Part shown: one piece after another, positions 18,559-27,175 of the stretch
How the letters are laid out: each line of letters opens with the position of its first letter
Numbering within the stretch: position 1 is the stretch's first letter
Source of the DNA: Chromatiales bacterium
GTDB taxonomy: Bacteria > Pseudomonadota > Gammaproteobacteria > Chromatiales > Chromatiaceae
Length of the DNA stretch: 64,000 nt
Assembly: GCA_028284585.1 (NCBI GenBank)
Contig: JANQRK010000029.1
Span: 62,001-126,000 of the forward strand
Direction: 5' to 3'
The notes under the pieces: model-generated
The model's input: only the letters and a program-made list of their open reading frames with translations
Told to the model about the DNA's origin: nothing
The model's database searches: none
Made by a program: the position numbers and the translations under genes

Positions 18559-19541
18559 GCCTCACCCTCCAGGTCGGCCTGGGATTGCATGGCCATCGAC
18601 ATCACGGCCATGCGCACGGCGATGCCGTAGCTGACCTGCTGAAGGATTACAGAGCGTGGTCCGTCGGCCACTGCCGAGTCCATCTCGATGCCACGATTGA
18701 TCGGACCCGGGTGCAGCACGATTGCATCGGGCTTGGCATTTTCTAGGCGTTCGTCAGTCAGGCCATACAACTGAAAATACTCGTGCTCGTTGGGTAGCAA
18801 GGCGCCGTTCATGCGCTCGTTTTGCAGGCGTAACATGATGACCACATCAACATCTTTCACACCCTCGGCCAGCTCGTTGAAAACGTGAACGCCAAGCGAG
18901 CGAGCTTCGGTTGGTAGCAGCGTGCGCGGGCCGACGATCCGCACCTCGCTGACGCCCAGCGTGTTCAGTGCCAGGATCTGCGAGCGTGCAACCCGTGAAT
19001 GGAGCACATCGCCGACGATCGCAATCCGCAGCGGCGTGAAATCACCCTTGTGTTTGCGAATCGTGAACATGTCCAGCATCGCCTGAGTGGGGTGGGCGTG
19101 CCGGCCATCGCCGGCATTGATTACGCTGACCCGTTGCGTGGCGTGCTCGGCGATGAAATGTGCGGCACCTGACTGACCATGGCGCACCACGAACATATCC
19201 GAGTGCATGGCCTCTATGTTGCGCAGGGTATCGAGCAGTGTTTCGCCCTTGGCAGTGGCCGAGACGTCGATATTGAAATTGATTACGTCTGCAGACAGCA
19301 GCTTTTCGGCTAGCTCGAATGTGGTACGCGTACGGGTGCTGTTTTCGAAAAACAGATTGGTGATGATGCGGCCACGCAACAAAGGGACCTTCTTTACTGG
19401 CCGGCCGGGCAGCGACGCGAAAGATTCGGCAGTGTCGAGAATCTGCAGCAGTAGTTCGCGGCGCAAGCCTTCAATGGTGAGAAAATGCCGGAGACGGCCG
19501 TTTTCGTTGAGTTGCAGCGTGGACGATCGCGGGCTTGGCAT
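18555..19541 (-). CDS. pyrB: Aspartate carbamoyltransferase catalytic subunit
   Basis: PyrB condenses carbamoyl phosphate and aspartate, the committed step of pyrimidine synthesis. The 328-residue chain contains the carbamoyl phosphate motif [13 protein letters not shown], the catalytic HP region [29 protein letters not shown] and the C-terminal [10 protein letters not shown]. It is longer at the N terminus than the E. coli subunit, as in the class A enzymes of Pseudomonas, where PyrB carries the nucleotide regulatory site and pairs with PyrC'. Its stop overlaps the pyrC' start (ATGA), giving coupled 1:1 synthesis. Confidence 0.97.
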   Translation of the reverse strand: MPSPRSSTLQLNENGRLRHFLTIEGLRRELLLQILDTAESFASLPGRPVKKVPLLRGRIITNLFFENSTRTRTTFELAEKLLSADVINFNIDVSATAKGETLLDTLRNIEAMHSDMFVVRHGQSGAAHFIAEHATQRVSVINAGDGRHAHPTQAMLDMFTIRKHKGDFTPLRIAIVGDVLHSRVARSQILALNTLGVSEVRIVGPRTLLPTEARSLGVHVFNELAEGVKDVDVVIMLRLQNERMNGALLPNEHEYFQLYGLTDERLENAKPDAIVLHPGPINRGIEMDSAVADGPRSVILQQVSYGIAVRMAVMSMAMQSQADLEGEA

Positions 19542-19565
19542 GGCGGCCCTATTGTAGCGCGCGAC

Positions 19566-20102
19566 CTAGTGGCTCGCCCGGGTGCCGTGAAGAATCTCCA
19601 AGCTCAGCGGGTCGGGGCCGTTCAACTTGATCCGGTCATCCAGGCCGAGCGGTGGACTCAGGCCGATAATGTCGGGCTGGATCGGCAGTTCACGCCCGCT
19701 GCGCTCGATCAGGGTGACTAGAGTGATGGTGGCTGGGCGGCCGTAGTCGAAGATTTCGTTCATCGCCGCGCGAATGGTACGCCCGGTATGCAATACATCG
19801 TCGACCAAGATGATGTTCCGGCCGTCGACGTCGAAGTCGATCTTGGATGGCCGGACCTGGGGATTGACCCCGATTTGGGTAAAATCGTCGCGATAAAAGC
19901 TGATATCGAGCTGCCCGCTGGGCAGATCCAAGTCGAGTAGCTTGCCGAGCTCCTCGGCGACCCAGATGCCACCGGTATGGATGCCGATCATCCCGGGATC
20001 GCCCAGCTCATGGTTGCGCAGTCGGTCGCGCAGTAGTGTGGCCATGCCCCCGATCAGATCGAGAATGGCGGCATGTTTCATGAAGAGCGTGTTTTCAGTC
20101 AT
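19566..20102 (-). CDS. pyrR: Bifunctional PyrR: pyrimidine operon regulator / uracil phosphoribosyltransferase
   Basis: PyrR is a type I phosphoribosyltransferase-fold protein. In Bacillus it binds pyr mRNA and causes attenuation; in Pseudomonas a homologue regulates pyr genes. The 178-residue product has the PRPP loop IILVDDVLHTGRTIRAAM, the GIHTGGIWVAEEL phosphate loop and the LIERSGRELPIQPDIIGL segment typical of PyrR. It lies first in the pyrR-pyrB-pyrC'-pyrK set, 24 bases before pyrB, and overlaps ruvX by eight bases. I did not find a Bacillus-type attenuator in the short pyrR-pyrB gap, so RNA-binding regulation is not shown. Confidence 0.94.
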   Translation of the reverse strand: MTENTLFMKHAAILDLIGGMATLLRDRLRNHELGDPGMIGIHTGGIWVAEELGKLLDLDLPSGQLDISFYRDDFTQIGVNPQVRPSKIDFDVDGRNIILVDDVLHTGRTIRAAMNEIFDYGRPATITLVTLIERSGRELPIQPDIIGLSPPLGLDDRIKLNGPDPLSLEILHGTRASH

Positions 20103-20508
20103 TGAGCCAGGTTTCCAATATCAATTTGGCGGCGAAGGCATCGACCCGCGACGGCTGCTTGCCGGCTGCGTTGCCCAATCGCAGCCATGCCTCGCGACTG
20201 GTCAGCCGCTCATCGGCGAGGTGGACCGGCAATTTGAAGCGTCCATGCAGCTGCCGCGCAAAGCGCTTGGCGCCCTCGGCATTGCTGGCCTCGCACCCGG
20301 TCATTTCCAACGGATGCCCAACCACCAAGGCATCTGGGCACCACTCCTCGAGTAACCCGGCGATGCGCTGCCAGTCGGGTCTGCGCTTGACCATGCCGAG
20401 GGTTTCGAGTGGGGTGGCAGTGCCCGTCAGCTGCTGCCCCACGGCAACGCCGATCTTGGCGGTGCCATAGTCGAAGCCCAGCAGCACGCCCTCAGGCGTG
20501 TCCGGCAT
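20095..20508 (-). CDS. ruvX: Holliday junction resolvase RuvX / pre-16S rRNA nuclease YqgF
   Basis: A 137-residue RNase H-fold nuclease. The E. coli member processes the 5' end of 16S rRNA; a role as Holliday junction resolvase was also proposed. Acidic active-site residues are visible in LLGFDYGTAKIGVA (Asp13), in the strand before LADERLTS, and in PSRVDAFAAKLILE near the C terminus. It overlaps algH by 17 bases and pyrR by eight, part of the tightly packed algH-ruvX-pyrRBC' unit that is conserved in pseudomonads. Confidence 0.95.
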   Translation of the reverse strand: MPDTPEGVLLGFDYGTAKIGVAVGQQLTGTATPLETLGMVKRRPDWQRIAGLLEEWCPDALVVGHPLEMTGCEASNAEGAKRFARQLHGRFKLPVHLADERLTSREAWLRLGNAAGKQPSRVDAFAAKLILETWLND

Positions 20509-21055
20509 CGCTACTCAGTAGGTTGACATCTACGCCGAGCAAGCGAGCCGCTGCCTCCCAGCGTTGCTCGGCGGGCAGCTCGAAAAGGATTGACTGATCG
20601 GCCGGGCCACTGAGCCAGGCGTTCTGTTGCAGCTCGCGCTCGAGTTGGCCGGCACCCCAGCCGGCGTAGCCCAGGGCGACCAGGGTGCGGCTTGGGCCAC
20701 CGCCGCTGGCCATGGCCTCGAGAATGTCGCGGGATGTGGTGATACTGATGTCTTCGTTGATCGACAGCGTCGAGTCCCATGGCTGGGACGACGTATGCAG
20801 CACGAATCCGCGTTCTTCTTCGACAGGTCCCCCCAGGTAGACAATTTGCTCGCCGGTGTCGGTTAGACCGCACTCGATCTCCATGTGCAACAGCAAATCA
20901 TCGAGTTTCAACTCGGTTGGCCGATTGAGAACGATGCCCATTGCGCCATGCTCGCCATGTTCGCAAATGTAGGTGACTGTGCGCGCGAAATTCGGATCAT
21001 GCAGGGCCGGCATCGCGATCAGTAGCTGGTTCTTCAACGAGGATAGCTGCTCCAT
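20492..21055 (-). CDS. algH: YqgE/AlgH family protein
   Basis: A 187-residue protein of the UPF0301 family. In Pseudomonas the homologue AlgH was linked to alginate production; the molecular function is unknown. Family features are LLIAMPALHDPNFARTVTYICEHGEHGAMGIVLNRPT at the N terminus, YLGGPVEEERGFVLHT and ALGYAGWGAGQLERELQQNAWL. It precedes ruvX, which is a very common pairing in proteobacteria, and follows tonB. Confidence 0.95.
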   Translation of the reverse strand: MEQLSSLKNQLLIAMPALHDPNFARTVTYICEHGEHGAMGIVLNRPTELKLDDLLLHMEIECGLTDTGEQIVYLGGPVEEERGFVLHTSSQPWDSTLSINEDISITTSRDILEAMASGGGPSRTLVALGYAGWGAGQLERELQQNAWLSGPADQSILFELPAEQRWEAAARLLGVDVNLLSSDAGHA

Positions 21056-21098
21056 ACCTGAACAGTATCATGCTCGGCGAAAGGTCCGGCAAGGGGGC

Positions 21099-21989
21099 TC
21101 AGCGCGAAGAGAACAGGGTGTTGCCGTCTAGGAACTGCCAGGTTCGGGTGATATCCAGGACATCCACTTGCTTACGAATCTCAGGTGGGAAGGGGGCGAA
21201 GGGTGCCGCCATACGCACGATTCGGACCGCAGCATCGTCGAGCAGCTTGTGTCCCGAAGAACGCCGGATCTCAATACGCTCTAGACTGCCGTCAGCGCGC
21301 ACGGCTACGTGCATTAGCAGATTGCCATACAGCTTGCGCCGCTTGGCCTCGTCGGGGTAATTAAGGTTGCCGATCCGTTCGACCTTACTGCGCCAGGCCT
21401 CGAGGTAGGCCGCATATAGGTACTCTTGCGTGCTGGCATTGACCGCCTTACGACGCTGCTGGCGTGCTGCGGACTGCGACCGCCGGTCCAATTCAGCGGT
21501 CAAGCGGTCTATTTCTTGCTGGGTGCTGGCCAATAGCTGATTCAGCCGGGTGCGCGGTTTTTCCTCCACTGTAGGTTTTGGCGGTGGTACGGATTCAGTG
21601 CGTTGTGACTTTGCCGCCGTAATGAACTCGCGCCGCACGACCGGTGCCGTTTCTGCACCCCCGGATCGTTGCAACTCCAGGGCTGGTTGCGGGGCTGGAC
21701 TTGCCTCAGGGTTGCCGAGCGGGCTGGTGCGGCGTTCCCTTCGGGTTTCCTCACCGCCCCCTTGTGTGCTCCGCTGGGCCAAAAAATCTGGGGTCTCTAC
21801 CTGCTCCGGGATGGATTTGGGTTGGACCAGGGTGATATCAAGTGTGCGCTCGGGAGCTGGTGGCTGGTCGCGCGCGATGTCGAAGCTGATTGCCAATAGG
21901 ATAAAGGCATGCACCGCGAGCGCTAGGACGAGGGCCAGACCCAAGGCGTCATTGTTGCGTTTTGTTTCGAGTCGGCCAGTGATGAGCAC
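21099..21989 (-). CDS. tonB: Energy transducer TonB
   Basis: A 296-residue inner-membrane protein with a single N-terminal helix (LALVLALAVHAFILLAISF, with the His that TonB proteins carry there), a long proline- and arginine-rich periplasmic linker with charged coiled-coil potential, and a C-terminal TonB domain (YLEAWRSKVERIGNLNYPDEAKRRKLYGNLLMHVAVRADGSLERI). It would couple proton motive force to outer-membrane receptors. It is the positional counterpart of Pseudomonas tonB3, between algH and gshB and opposite pilG; that paralogue is linked to twitching motility, so a pilus-related role is possible. No exbB or exbD is nearby. Confidence 0.92.
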   Translation of the reverse strand: MLITGRLETKRNNDALGLALVLALAVHAFILLAISFDIARDQPPAPERTLDITLVQPKSIPEQVETPDFLAQRSTQGGGEETRRERRTSPLGNPEASPAPQPALELQRSGGAETAPVVRREFITAAKSQRTESVPPPKPTVEEKPRTRLNQLLASTQQEIDRLTAELDRRSQSAARQQRRKAVNASTQEYLYAAYLEAWRSKVERIGNLNYPDEAKRRKLYGNLLMHVAVRADGSLERIEIRRSSGHKLLDDAAVRIVRMAAPFAPFPPEIRKQVDVLDITRTWQFLDGNTLFSSR

Positions 21990-22085
21990 GGTGGCTTGGA
22001 TCGGTCCGCTGGTCTACTACTTGGGTTACAGCTTACCACTGCCAGGGCCTGGCCTGAACGTGGCGACCAAGACGCGGCAGTCGAG

Positions 22086-23042
22086 TTAGCGTTGAGCCGC
22101 AAGCTTGCGCTCGATGCAGTCCAGCAGCATTGCGCTGATATTCAAGTCGTATAGCTGATCTAGCTCGCGGATACATGTCGGGCTGGTCACATTGACTTCA
22201 GTCAGAAAGTCGCCGATCACGTCCAGGCCCGCAAACAGAATCCCTTCTTCTCGCAATCGTGGCGCCACTGTCTTGACGATCTCGTGATCCTTGGCGCTGA
22301 GTGCGACTCCGACTCCGTTACCACCAGAGGCCAAATTACCGCGGTTCTCTCCGGCGCTGGGGATACGGGCCAGGGCGTACGGGATGGGATCGCCATCGAT
22401 CACCAGGATACGCTTGTCACCCTCCCGGATCTCGGGGATGAACCGCTGGGCCATCGTATAGCGGGCCTGGTGCGCGGTCATCGTCTCGATAATGACATTG
22501 CGATTTGGGTCGCCCGAGCGCACGCGGAATATCGAGGCTCCGCCCATGCCGTCGAGCGGCTTCATAATGACATCCTGCTGATCGTCGATGAAGTCGACGA
22601 ATTCGGCGTGGCAGCGACTTACCAATGTGGGAGGACACACATCGGGAAACCAGGCAGTGAACAGTTTTTCGTTCGCATCGCGCAGAGAGCCAGGCCGATT
22701 GACCACCAGGCTGCCGCGGGCAGCCGCCTGCTCGAGTAGGTAGGTCGTATGGACATACTCCATATCGAATGGAGGGTCCTTACGCATCAGGATCGTCTCT
22801 AGCCCGTCCAGTGGTTGGACGCTGGATTCCTTCAGAGAGTACCAGTTGTGCGGATCGTCTTGCACCTCGAGTGCCCGCATGTGGGCTAAGCAGCGTCCAT
22901 CGCGCAAGGTGAGATCGCCCTGCTCCATGTACCACAGTGGGCACTTGCGGCGCTGGGCCTCGAGTAGCATTGCGAAGGTACTGTCCTTGCCGATTGTTAT
23001 CTGTGCAATCGGGTCCATTACCACGCCGAGCGAGAATGCCAT
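22086..23042 (-). CDS. gshB: Glutathione synthetase
   Basis: GshB joins gamma-glutamylcysteine and glycine using ATP to make glutathione. The 318-residue product has the ATP-grasp features VVMDPIAQITIGKDSTFAMLLEAQRR, MRKDPPFDMEY, VNRPGSLRDANEKLF, IMKPLDGMGGASIFRV and the metal and substrate motif LTEVNVTSPTCIRE. The start at ATG 23042 matches the E. coli N terminus; the frame is open 83 codons further upstream, but that extension is not conserved. It is the first gene of the long minus-strand unit ending in pyrK and diverges from pilG. Confidence 0.97.
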   Translation of the reverse strand: MAFSLGVVMDPIAQITIGKDSTFAMLLEAQRRKCPLWYMEQGDLTLRDGRCLAHMRALEVQDDPHNWYSLKESSVQPLDGLETILMRKDPPFDMEYVHTTYLLEQAAARGSLVVNRPGSLRDANEKLFTAWFPDVCPPTLVSRCHAEFVDFIDDQQDVIMKPLDGMGGASIFRVRSGDPNRNVIIETMTAHQARYTMAQRFIPEIREGDKRILVIDGDPIPYALARIPSAGENRGNLASGGNGVGVALSAKDHEIVKTVAPRLREEGILFAGLDVIGDFLTEVNVTSPTCIRELDQLYDLNISAMLLDCIERKLAAQR

Positions 23043-23626
23043 CCGCCGAAATACTCCGAAAGTGGTCGGTGCTTCACAATTCTGTGACTTGGCCGAGCGG
23101 CGTGCCGTCGACGCCTGGGTATTGTTGCAGACCCTATAGGTGCTTGCTATTTTCTCTCGTAACTCCGCGGTTTGGTCCTCTAAATCGGACCGGGTTTTGT
23201 CGAAAACTGGCTCGGTTTGGCTGGCGGAGGGTGTTTTGAGCGGAGTCGCTCGCCAACCCACAGACCTGGAGCCCTGGTCCCTGCCGCTCATCCCGAGGTT
23301 TTTTTAGCGGCCGCGCTGCGTGGCCATCTCAGACGCTACCGCCGACAATGTCTCATTCCTACGATTGCTAGGTAGAGAAGGAATTAAGGTCGAAGCCGCA
23401 CCGACCGATACAGCCTGGGGAGGCGCAGCGTCTTCGAGCGGAGACCGATCGGGCGGCGCCGTGCGGCCAGTCACCGCGGCCCAGTTCGATCCTCGGGAAC
23501 TGGGGTGGCGGGGCGAGAAGGTCCAGCATGACCTGGGCGACGTGCAGCTAAAAGATTATGGGGCGAGACCACCGTCGGGCCACGGCAGTGATCGATGGGC
23601 TTTCAGTGTTATACAGGGGATAGTGT
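23043..23626. other. Divergent intergenic region gshB-pilG
   Basis: This 584-base gap separates two head-to-head operons and presumably holds both promoters. I could not identify a convincing -35/-10 pair on either strand. A T7 run occurs at 23299-23305 next to a GC-rich palindromic NotI-like sequence. Open frames extending into it (the upstream part of the gshB frame, and 23320-23634 on the plus strand) have no family resemblance and no binding sites. I see no repeat shared with the mobile-element-like sequences elsewhere. Confidence 0.5.
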
Positions 23627-24028
23627 GTGAGTAGCGACGACGCAGCGGACATAGGTGGCTTAAAGGTCATGGTGATCGACGATAGTAAAACGATTCGTCG
23701 CACTGCGGAGACCTTGCTGAACAAGGCCGGATGTGAGGTTTTGACGGCTACAGATGGTTTTGAGGCGCTCTCGATCATCGCCGACAATCATCCCGACTTG
23801 ATTTTCGTCGACATCATGATGCCGCGTCTCGATGGCTACCAAACGTGCGCCTTGATAAAGCATAACGAAATTTATCGCGACATACCGGTAATCATGTTGT
23901 CCAGTAAAGACGGTTTGTTTGACAGAGCCCGTGGGCGCATCGTCGGGTCGGAGCAATACCTTACCAAACCCTTTACTCGTGATGAGTTACTCGGTGCGAT
24001 CAGGAAGCATGCCGCTAAGGCGGCTTGA
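23627..24028 (+). CDS. pilG: Pilus chemosensory response regulator PilG
   Basis: A single-domain CheY-like receiver of 133 residues. Phosphorylated by ChpA, PilG in Pseudomonas promotes pilus extension and cAMP signalling. The acid pocket is in VMVIDDSKTIRR, the phospho-acceptor Asp is in FVDIMMPRLDGYQ, and the switch region is MLSSKDGLFDRARGRIVGSEQYLTKPF. The start is GTG 23627, preceded by AGGGG at good spacing. It is the first gene of pilGHIJ-chpA-chpC, and pilH follows after 40 bases. Confidence 0.95.
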   Translation: MSSDDAADIGGLKVMVIDDSKTIRRTAETLLNKAGCEVLTATDGFEALSIIADNHPDLIFVDIMMPRLDGYQTCALIKHNEIYRDIPVIMLSSKDGLFDRARGRIVGSEQYLTKPFTRDELLGAIRKHAAKAA

Positions 24029-24068
24029 TTCTGCTCACAATTTGGATTGATTAGAACAACGGAAACTC

Positions 24069-24431
24069 ATGGCCAAAATACTGATCGTCGACGATTCACC
24101 CACCGAGCTTCATGTGCTGGCGAAGATACTTCAAAAGGCCGGACACGAGGCATTGACTGCTTCTGATGGTGAGGCTGGCATCGCTGCGGCGAAAGCCAAG
24201 ACCCCGGATGCGATCCTGATGGACGTCGTAATGCCTGGTATTAACGGCTTTCAGGCGACACGCAAGCTCAGCCGCGACCCAATAACTCAGCATATTCCAG
24301 TGCTAATGGTCACCACCAAAGACCAGGAAACGGATCGGGAATGGGGCTTGCGGCAAGGGGCTAAGGGTTATCTGGTCAAGCCAGTCGATGGGCCTGATTT
24401 ATTACAAAAGCTCAATGAGGTGCTTAATTGA
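24069..24431 (+). CDS. pilH: Pilus chemosensory response regulator PilH
   Basis: A 120-residue stand-alone receiver domain: ILIVDDSPTE acid pocket, phospho-acceptor Asp in ILMDVVMPGINGF, and VTTKDQETDREWGLRQGAKGYLVKPV at the output face. In Pseudomonas PilH acts as the partner of PilG, thought to favour retraction or to drain phosphate from the kinase. The stop overlaps the pilI start (TTGA). Confidence 0.95.
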   Translation: MAKILIVDDSPTELHVLAKILQKAGHEALTASDGEAGIAAAKAKTPDAILMDVVMPGINGFQATRKLSRDPITQHIPVLMVTTKDQETDREWGLRQGAKGYLVKPVDGPDLLQKLNEVLN

Positions 24432-24997
24432 GCAGCATATTGCGACTCGCGGAAAACGATATGCCGGTAGCCGAAGCGCTCGGCTTATTGGCAGAGATCG
24501 AAAGGCGTAGCCTGCATGCAGCAGAGCGGCTACCTGAGTCTGCGCCAGTAACCGATGTGTGGGATGGCTTGGTTTTCAGCGTGGCCGGAGTAAGGGTGGT
24601 TGCCGCCATGGATGAGATTAGCGAGATGCTGTGCTACCCAGATCGGATCACGCGTGTGCCCGGCTCCATGCCTTGGGTGCTTGGCCTAGCCAACGTGCGC
24701 AGCAGCTTGCTACCCATTGCTGATCTTCAGGTTTTTTTGGGCGGCAAGGCAATAGTGCCCTCTAAAGGGTGCCGCATTCTGGTATTGCGGCTACGCGGAC
24801 TAGTGGTAGGCCTGCTGGTGCCTTCGGTTCAAGGTATGCGCCACTTCAACAAAAAGGAGCGGCTTGCTGATGCGCGTTTCAAGGGCAAGTTGGGGGCCTA
24901 TGTCTACGAGGCATTCGGCCTCGACGACGACGTTTGGCCAGTGCTCAGCATGCATGCATTGGCAGCCGATGCCGAATTTCGCTTGGCTGCGGTTTAG
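24428..24997 (+). CDS. pilI: CheW-like adaptor PilI
   Basis: A 189-residue CheW-domain adaptor that would link the receptor PilJ to the kinase ChpA. The conserved core runs from GLVFSVAGVRVVAAMDEISEML through VPGSMPWVLGLANVRSSLLPIADLQVFLG to GLLVPSVQGMRHF. The start is placed at TTG 24428, which overlaps the pilH stop by four bases and has GAGG eight bases upstream; ATG 24461 would lose 11 non-conserved residues. It belongs to the same operon as pilJ, 108 bases downstream. Confidence 0.93.
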   Translation: MSSILRLAENDMPVAEALGLLAEIERRSLHAAERLPESAPVTDVWDGLVFSVAGVRVVAAMDEISEMLCYPDRITRVPGSMPWVLGLANVRSSLLPIADLQVFLGGKAIVPSKGCRILVLRLRGLVVGLLVPSVQGMRHFNKKERLADARFKGKLGAYVYEAFGLDDDVWPVLSMHALAADAEFRLAAV

Positions 24998-25105
24998 GGG
25001 GAGCTCAGTGATGGCAAGTCCAACAGGTCGAGCAGCGCTGTGGCTGACAGTCACTGTTAGGTAAGAGGCCACTCAGGCCGAGCCAATATTCGCAGGAAAT
25101 TAGCT

Positions 25106-27160
25106 ATGAAGAGGACGGTGAAAAAGAACACCGAGGCGAATCGCACGATTCCGCTGTTAACAGGATTGGTGCTCGTCACCATCATCGCAGCGATAGCCGC
25201 CTATGCCTATGTGTCGCAAGTCGGCCAACACGGTGAACAGTATCGCATTCGGGTTGCTGAGCAACAGCTACTCAGTCAGAAGATGGCTAAATATGCCTTC
25301 GAGGCAACCGCCGGTGACCAGTCAGCATTTGGACGCTTGCGTGAGTCGAGGGAGCGTTTTAGCCAGTTGATGGATGAACTGAAAAACGGTGCGCCAGATG
25401 CTGGTCTGCCAGGGTCGCCCGAGCGCCTGGCCGAGCCAATGCAGGCAGTCGAAGATCGCTGGTCTTCACTGCGCGCCCATGTAGATGAAATATTGCTCAA
25501 CCAAGATGCGATCCTCTCGACCCGAGAAAACATTGAGCTGATCAACATCGTGATCCCTCGACTCCAAAAGGAATCAGAGGGCGTCGTTTCCATTTTGGTA
25601 AGAGAGGGCGCGAACACGCAGCAAGTCTACGTTGCCACTCGTCAGCTAATGCTGGCACAGCGATTGCGGGGCAATGTCAGCAGGGTGCTCAGTGGTCGAA
25701 CTCAGATGGCCGTGGCGATCAAGCAGTTTACTCAAGATACCGAGCGATTTGGTCGAGTCCTCAGAGGGATGCTGACCGGTGATGGCAAGCTGGGCGTGCA
25801 GCGCGTCAACAACAGAAGGGCAAGGGCCATGTTGGTTGAGGCGTCCAGGCTGTTTCGCTTGATCGACGAACACGTGGCCAAGATCGTCAAGGCGTCGCCG
25901 CGTGTTTCACCGGCGCTCGATACGACAGGCGAAGTGGTTCCAAGATCCGACGCACTTGACGTAGCCACGGCCAAACTGGCGGGCGCCTACGATGGTGGCG
26001 ACTACTTTGCGAAGCTGGGGCCAATTCCGATCGGCCCTGCCGTAGTCACTGTGCTGGGTGTTCTTTCTGCCTTGCTGCTTCTCATGCTTGGCCTTGCCTT
26101 GCTGCGTAGTGCTCGAGCTCGAGCGCAACAGGCGGATCAGCACAATCTGAGAAACCAGGCCGCCATCCGGCGTCTTCTAGACGAGATGGTCGACCTTTCA
26201 GACGGCGACTTGACCATTGAAGCAACTGTGACGGAGGACATCACCGGCGCGATAGCCGACTCGGTCAACCAGGCAGTTGAAGAGATGCGCAGCCTAGTAA
26301 CCACGATCAACGAGACCTCGGTACGGGTCTCTGCCTCTGCACAGGAGACACGTGGTACGGCATTACGCCTAGAAGAGGCCTCAGATCATCAGCGAAACCA
26401 AATTGAAAAGGCTTCCACTACGGTGCGTACGATGTCCCAGGCGATGAGTGACATGGCCGATAACGCGAGCCAGTCTGCAGTGATCGCACAGCAGTCGGTA
26501 GAGCTTGCTGCCGCGGGAGGGGCGACGGTGCGCGGGACGATATCGGGTATGGACAACATTCGCGATCAGATCCAGGAGACGTCGAAACGGATCAAGCGGC
26601 TCGGTGAGAGCTCACAGGAGATTGGTAACATCGTGGAGTTGATCGAAGATATTGCTGACCAGACGAACATTCTCGCCTTGAACGCTGCGATGCAGGCAGC
26701 GATGGCAGGCGAAGCCGGTCGCGGCTTCGCGGTTGTAGCTGATGAAGTACAGCGACTCGCTGAGCGCTCGGCCAATGCGACGAAACAGATCGATGCACTG
26801 GTGAAGACCATCCAGGCCGATACCAATGAGGCAGTAAGCTCGATGGAGTCCAGCACCTCGGAGGTGGTTGGGGGCGCCAAATTGGCAGAGGACGCCGGTG
26901 AGGCCTTGCAACGTATCGAGCAAGTATCGCAGGAGATCGCCAGTGCCACCGGAACCATTGCGGGACGTCTGCAACAGCACTCGCAGGAGGCTGGTGCAAT
27001 TAACGACACGATGAACGTCGTCCAGGAGATTACCAGCCAGACCTCCGAGGGAACTGAGCAGACGACACAGTCGATCGAGACGCTGGCCAAGATGGCCGAG
27101 CAACTCCGTCAGAGCGTGGCACGCTTCAAGCTGCCCGACGATGACGCCACGGTTGGCTGA
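25106..27160 (+). CDS. pilJ: Type IV pilus chemoreceptor PilJ (methyl-accepting chemotaxis protein)
   Basis: A 684-residue transmembrane chemoreceptor. Helix 1 lies at about residues 16-38, a helical periplasmic sensor follows (type IV pili methyl-accepting, PilJ-type), helix 2 is at about 307-335, then a HAMP-like linker and a cytoplasmic signalling domain whose hairpin tip reads [20 protein letters not shown] followed by [17 protein letters not shown]. PilJ in Pseudomonas senses the pilin PilA and activates ChpA. No pilK methyltransferase gene follows, unlike in Pseudomonas; chpA comes 15 bases later. The alignment with PilJ is good over the whole length. Confidence 0.94.
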   Translation: MKRTVKKNTEANRTIPLLTGLVLVTIIAAIAAYAYVSQVGQHGEQYRIRVAEQQLLSQKMAKYAFEATAGDQSAFGRLRESRERFSQLMDELKNGAPDAGLPGSPERLAEPMQAVEDRWSSLRAHVDEILLNQDAILSTRENIELINIVIPRLQKESEGVVSILVREGANTQQVYVATRQLMLAQRLRGNVSRVLSGRTQMAVAIKQFTQDTERFGRVLRGMLTGDGKLGVQRVNNRRARAMLVEASRLFRLIDEHVAKIVKASPRVSPALDTTGEVVPRSDALDVATAKLAGAYDGGDYFAKLGPIPIGPAVVTVLGVLSALLLLMLGLALLRSARARAQQADQHNLRNQAAIRRLLDEMVDLSDGDLTIEATVTEDITGAIADSVNQAVEEMRSLVTTINETSVRVSASAQETRGTALRLEEASDHQRNQIEKASTTVRTMSQAMSDMADNASQSAVIAQQSVELAAAGGATVRGTISGMDNIRDQIQETSKRIKRLGESSQEIGNIVELIEDIADQTNILALNAAMQAAMAGEAGRGFAVVADEVQRLAERSANATKQIDALVKTIQADTNEAVSSMESSTSEVVGGAKLAEDAGEALQRIEQVSQEIASATGTIAGRLQQHSQEAGAINDTMNVVQEITSQTSEGTEQTTQSIETLAKMAEQLRQSVARFKLPDDDATVG

Positions 27161-27175
27161 TAGAGGACGACCCGC

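Noticed and set aside
23043-23291. An N-terminal extension of GshB or a separate small protein
   Set aside because: The frame is open but the 83 residues do not resemble glutathione synthetases, and ATG 23042 matches the family start.
23320-23634. Small protein gene upstream of pilG
   Set aside because: No ribosome binding site, no family motif, and it overlaps the pilG start; it looks like a chance frame in GC-rich DNA.
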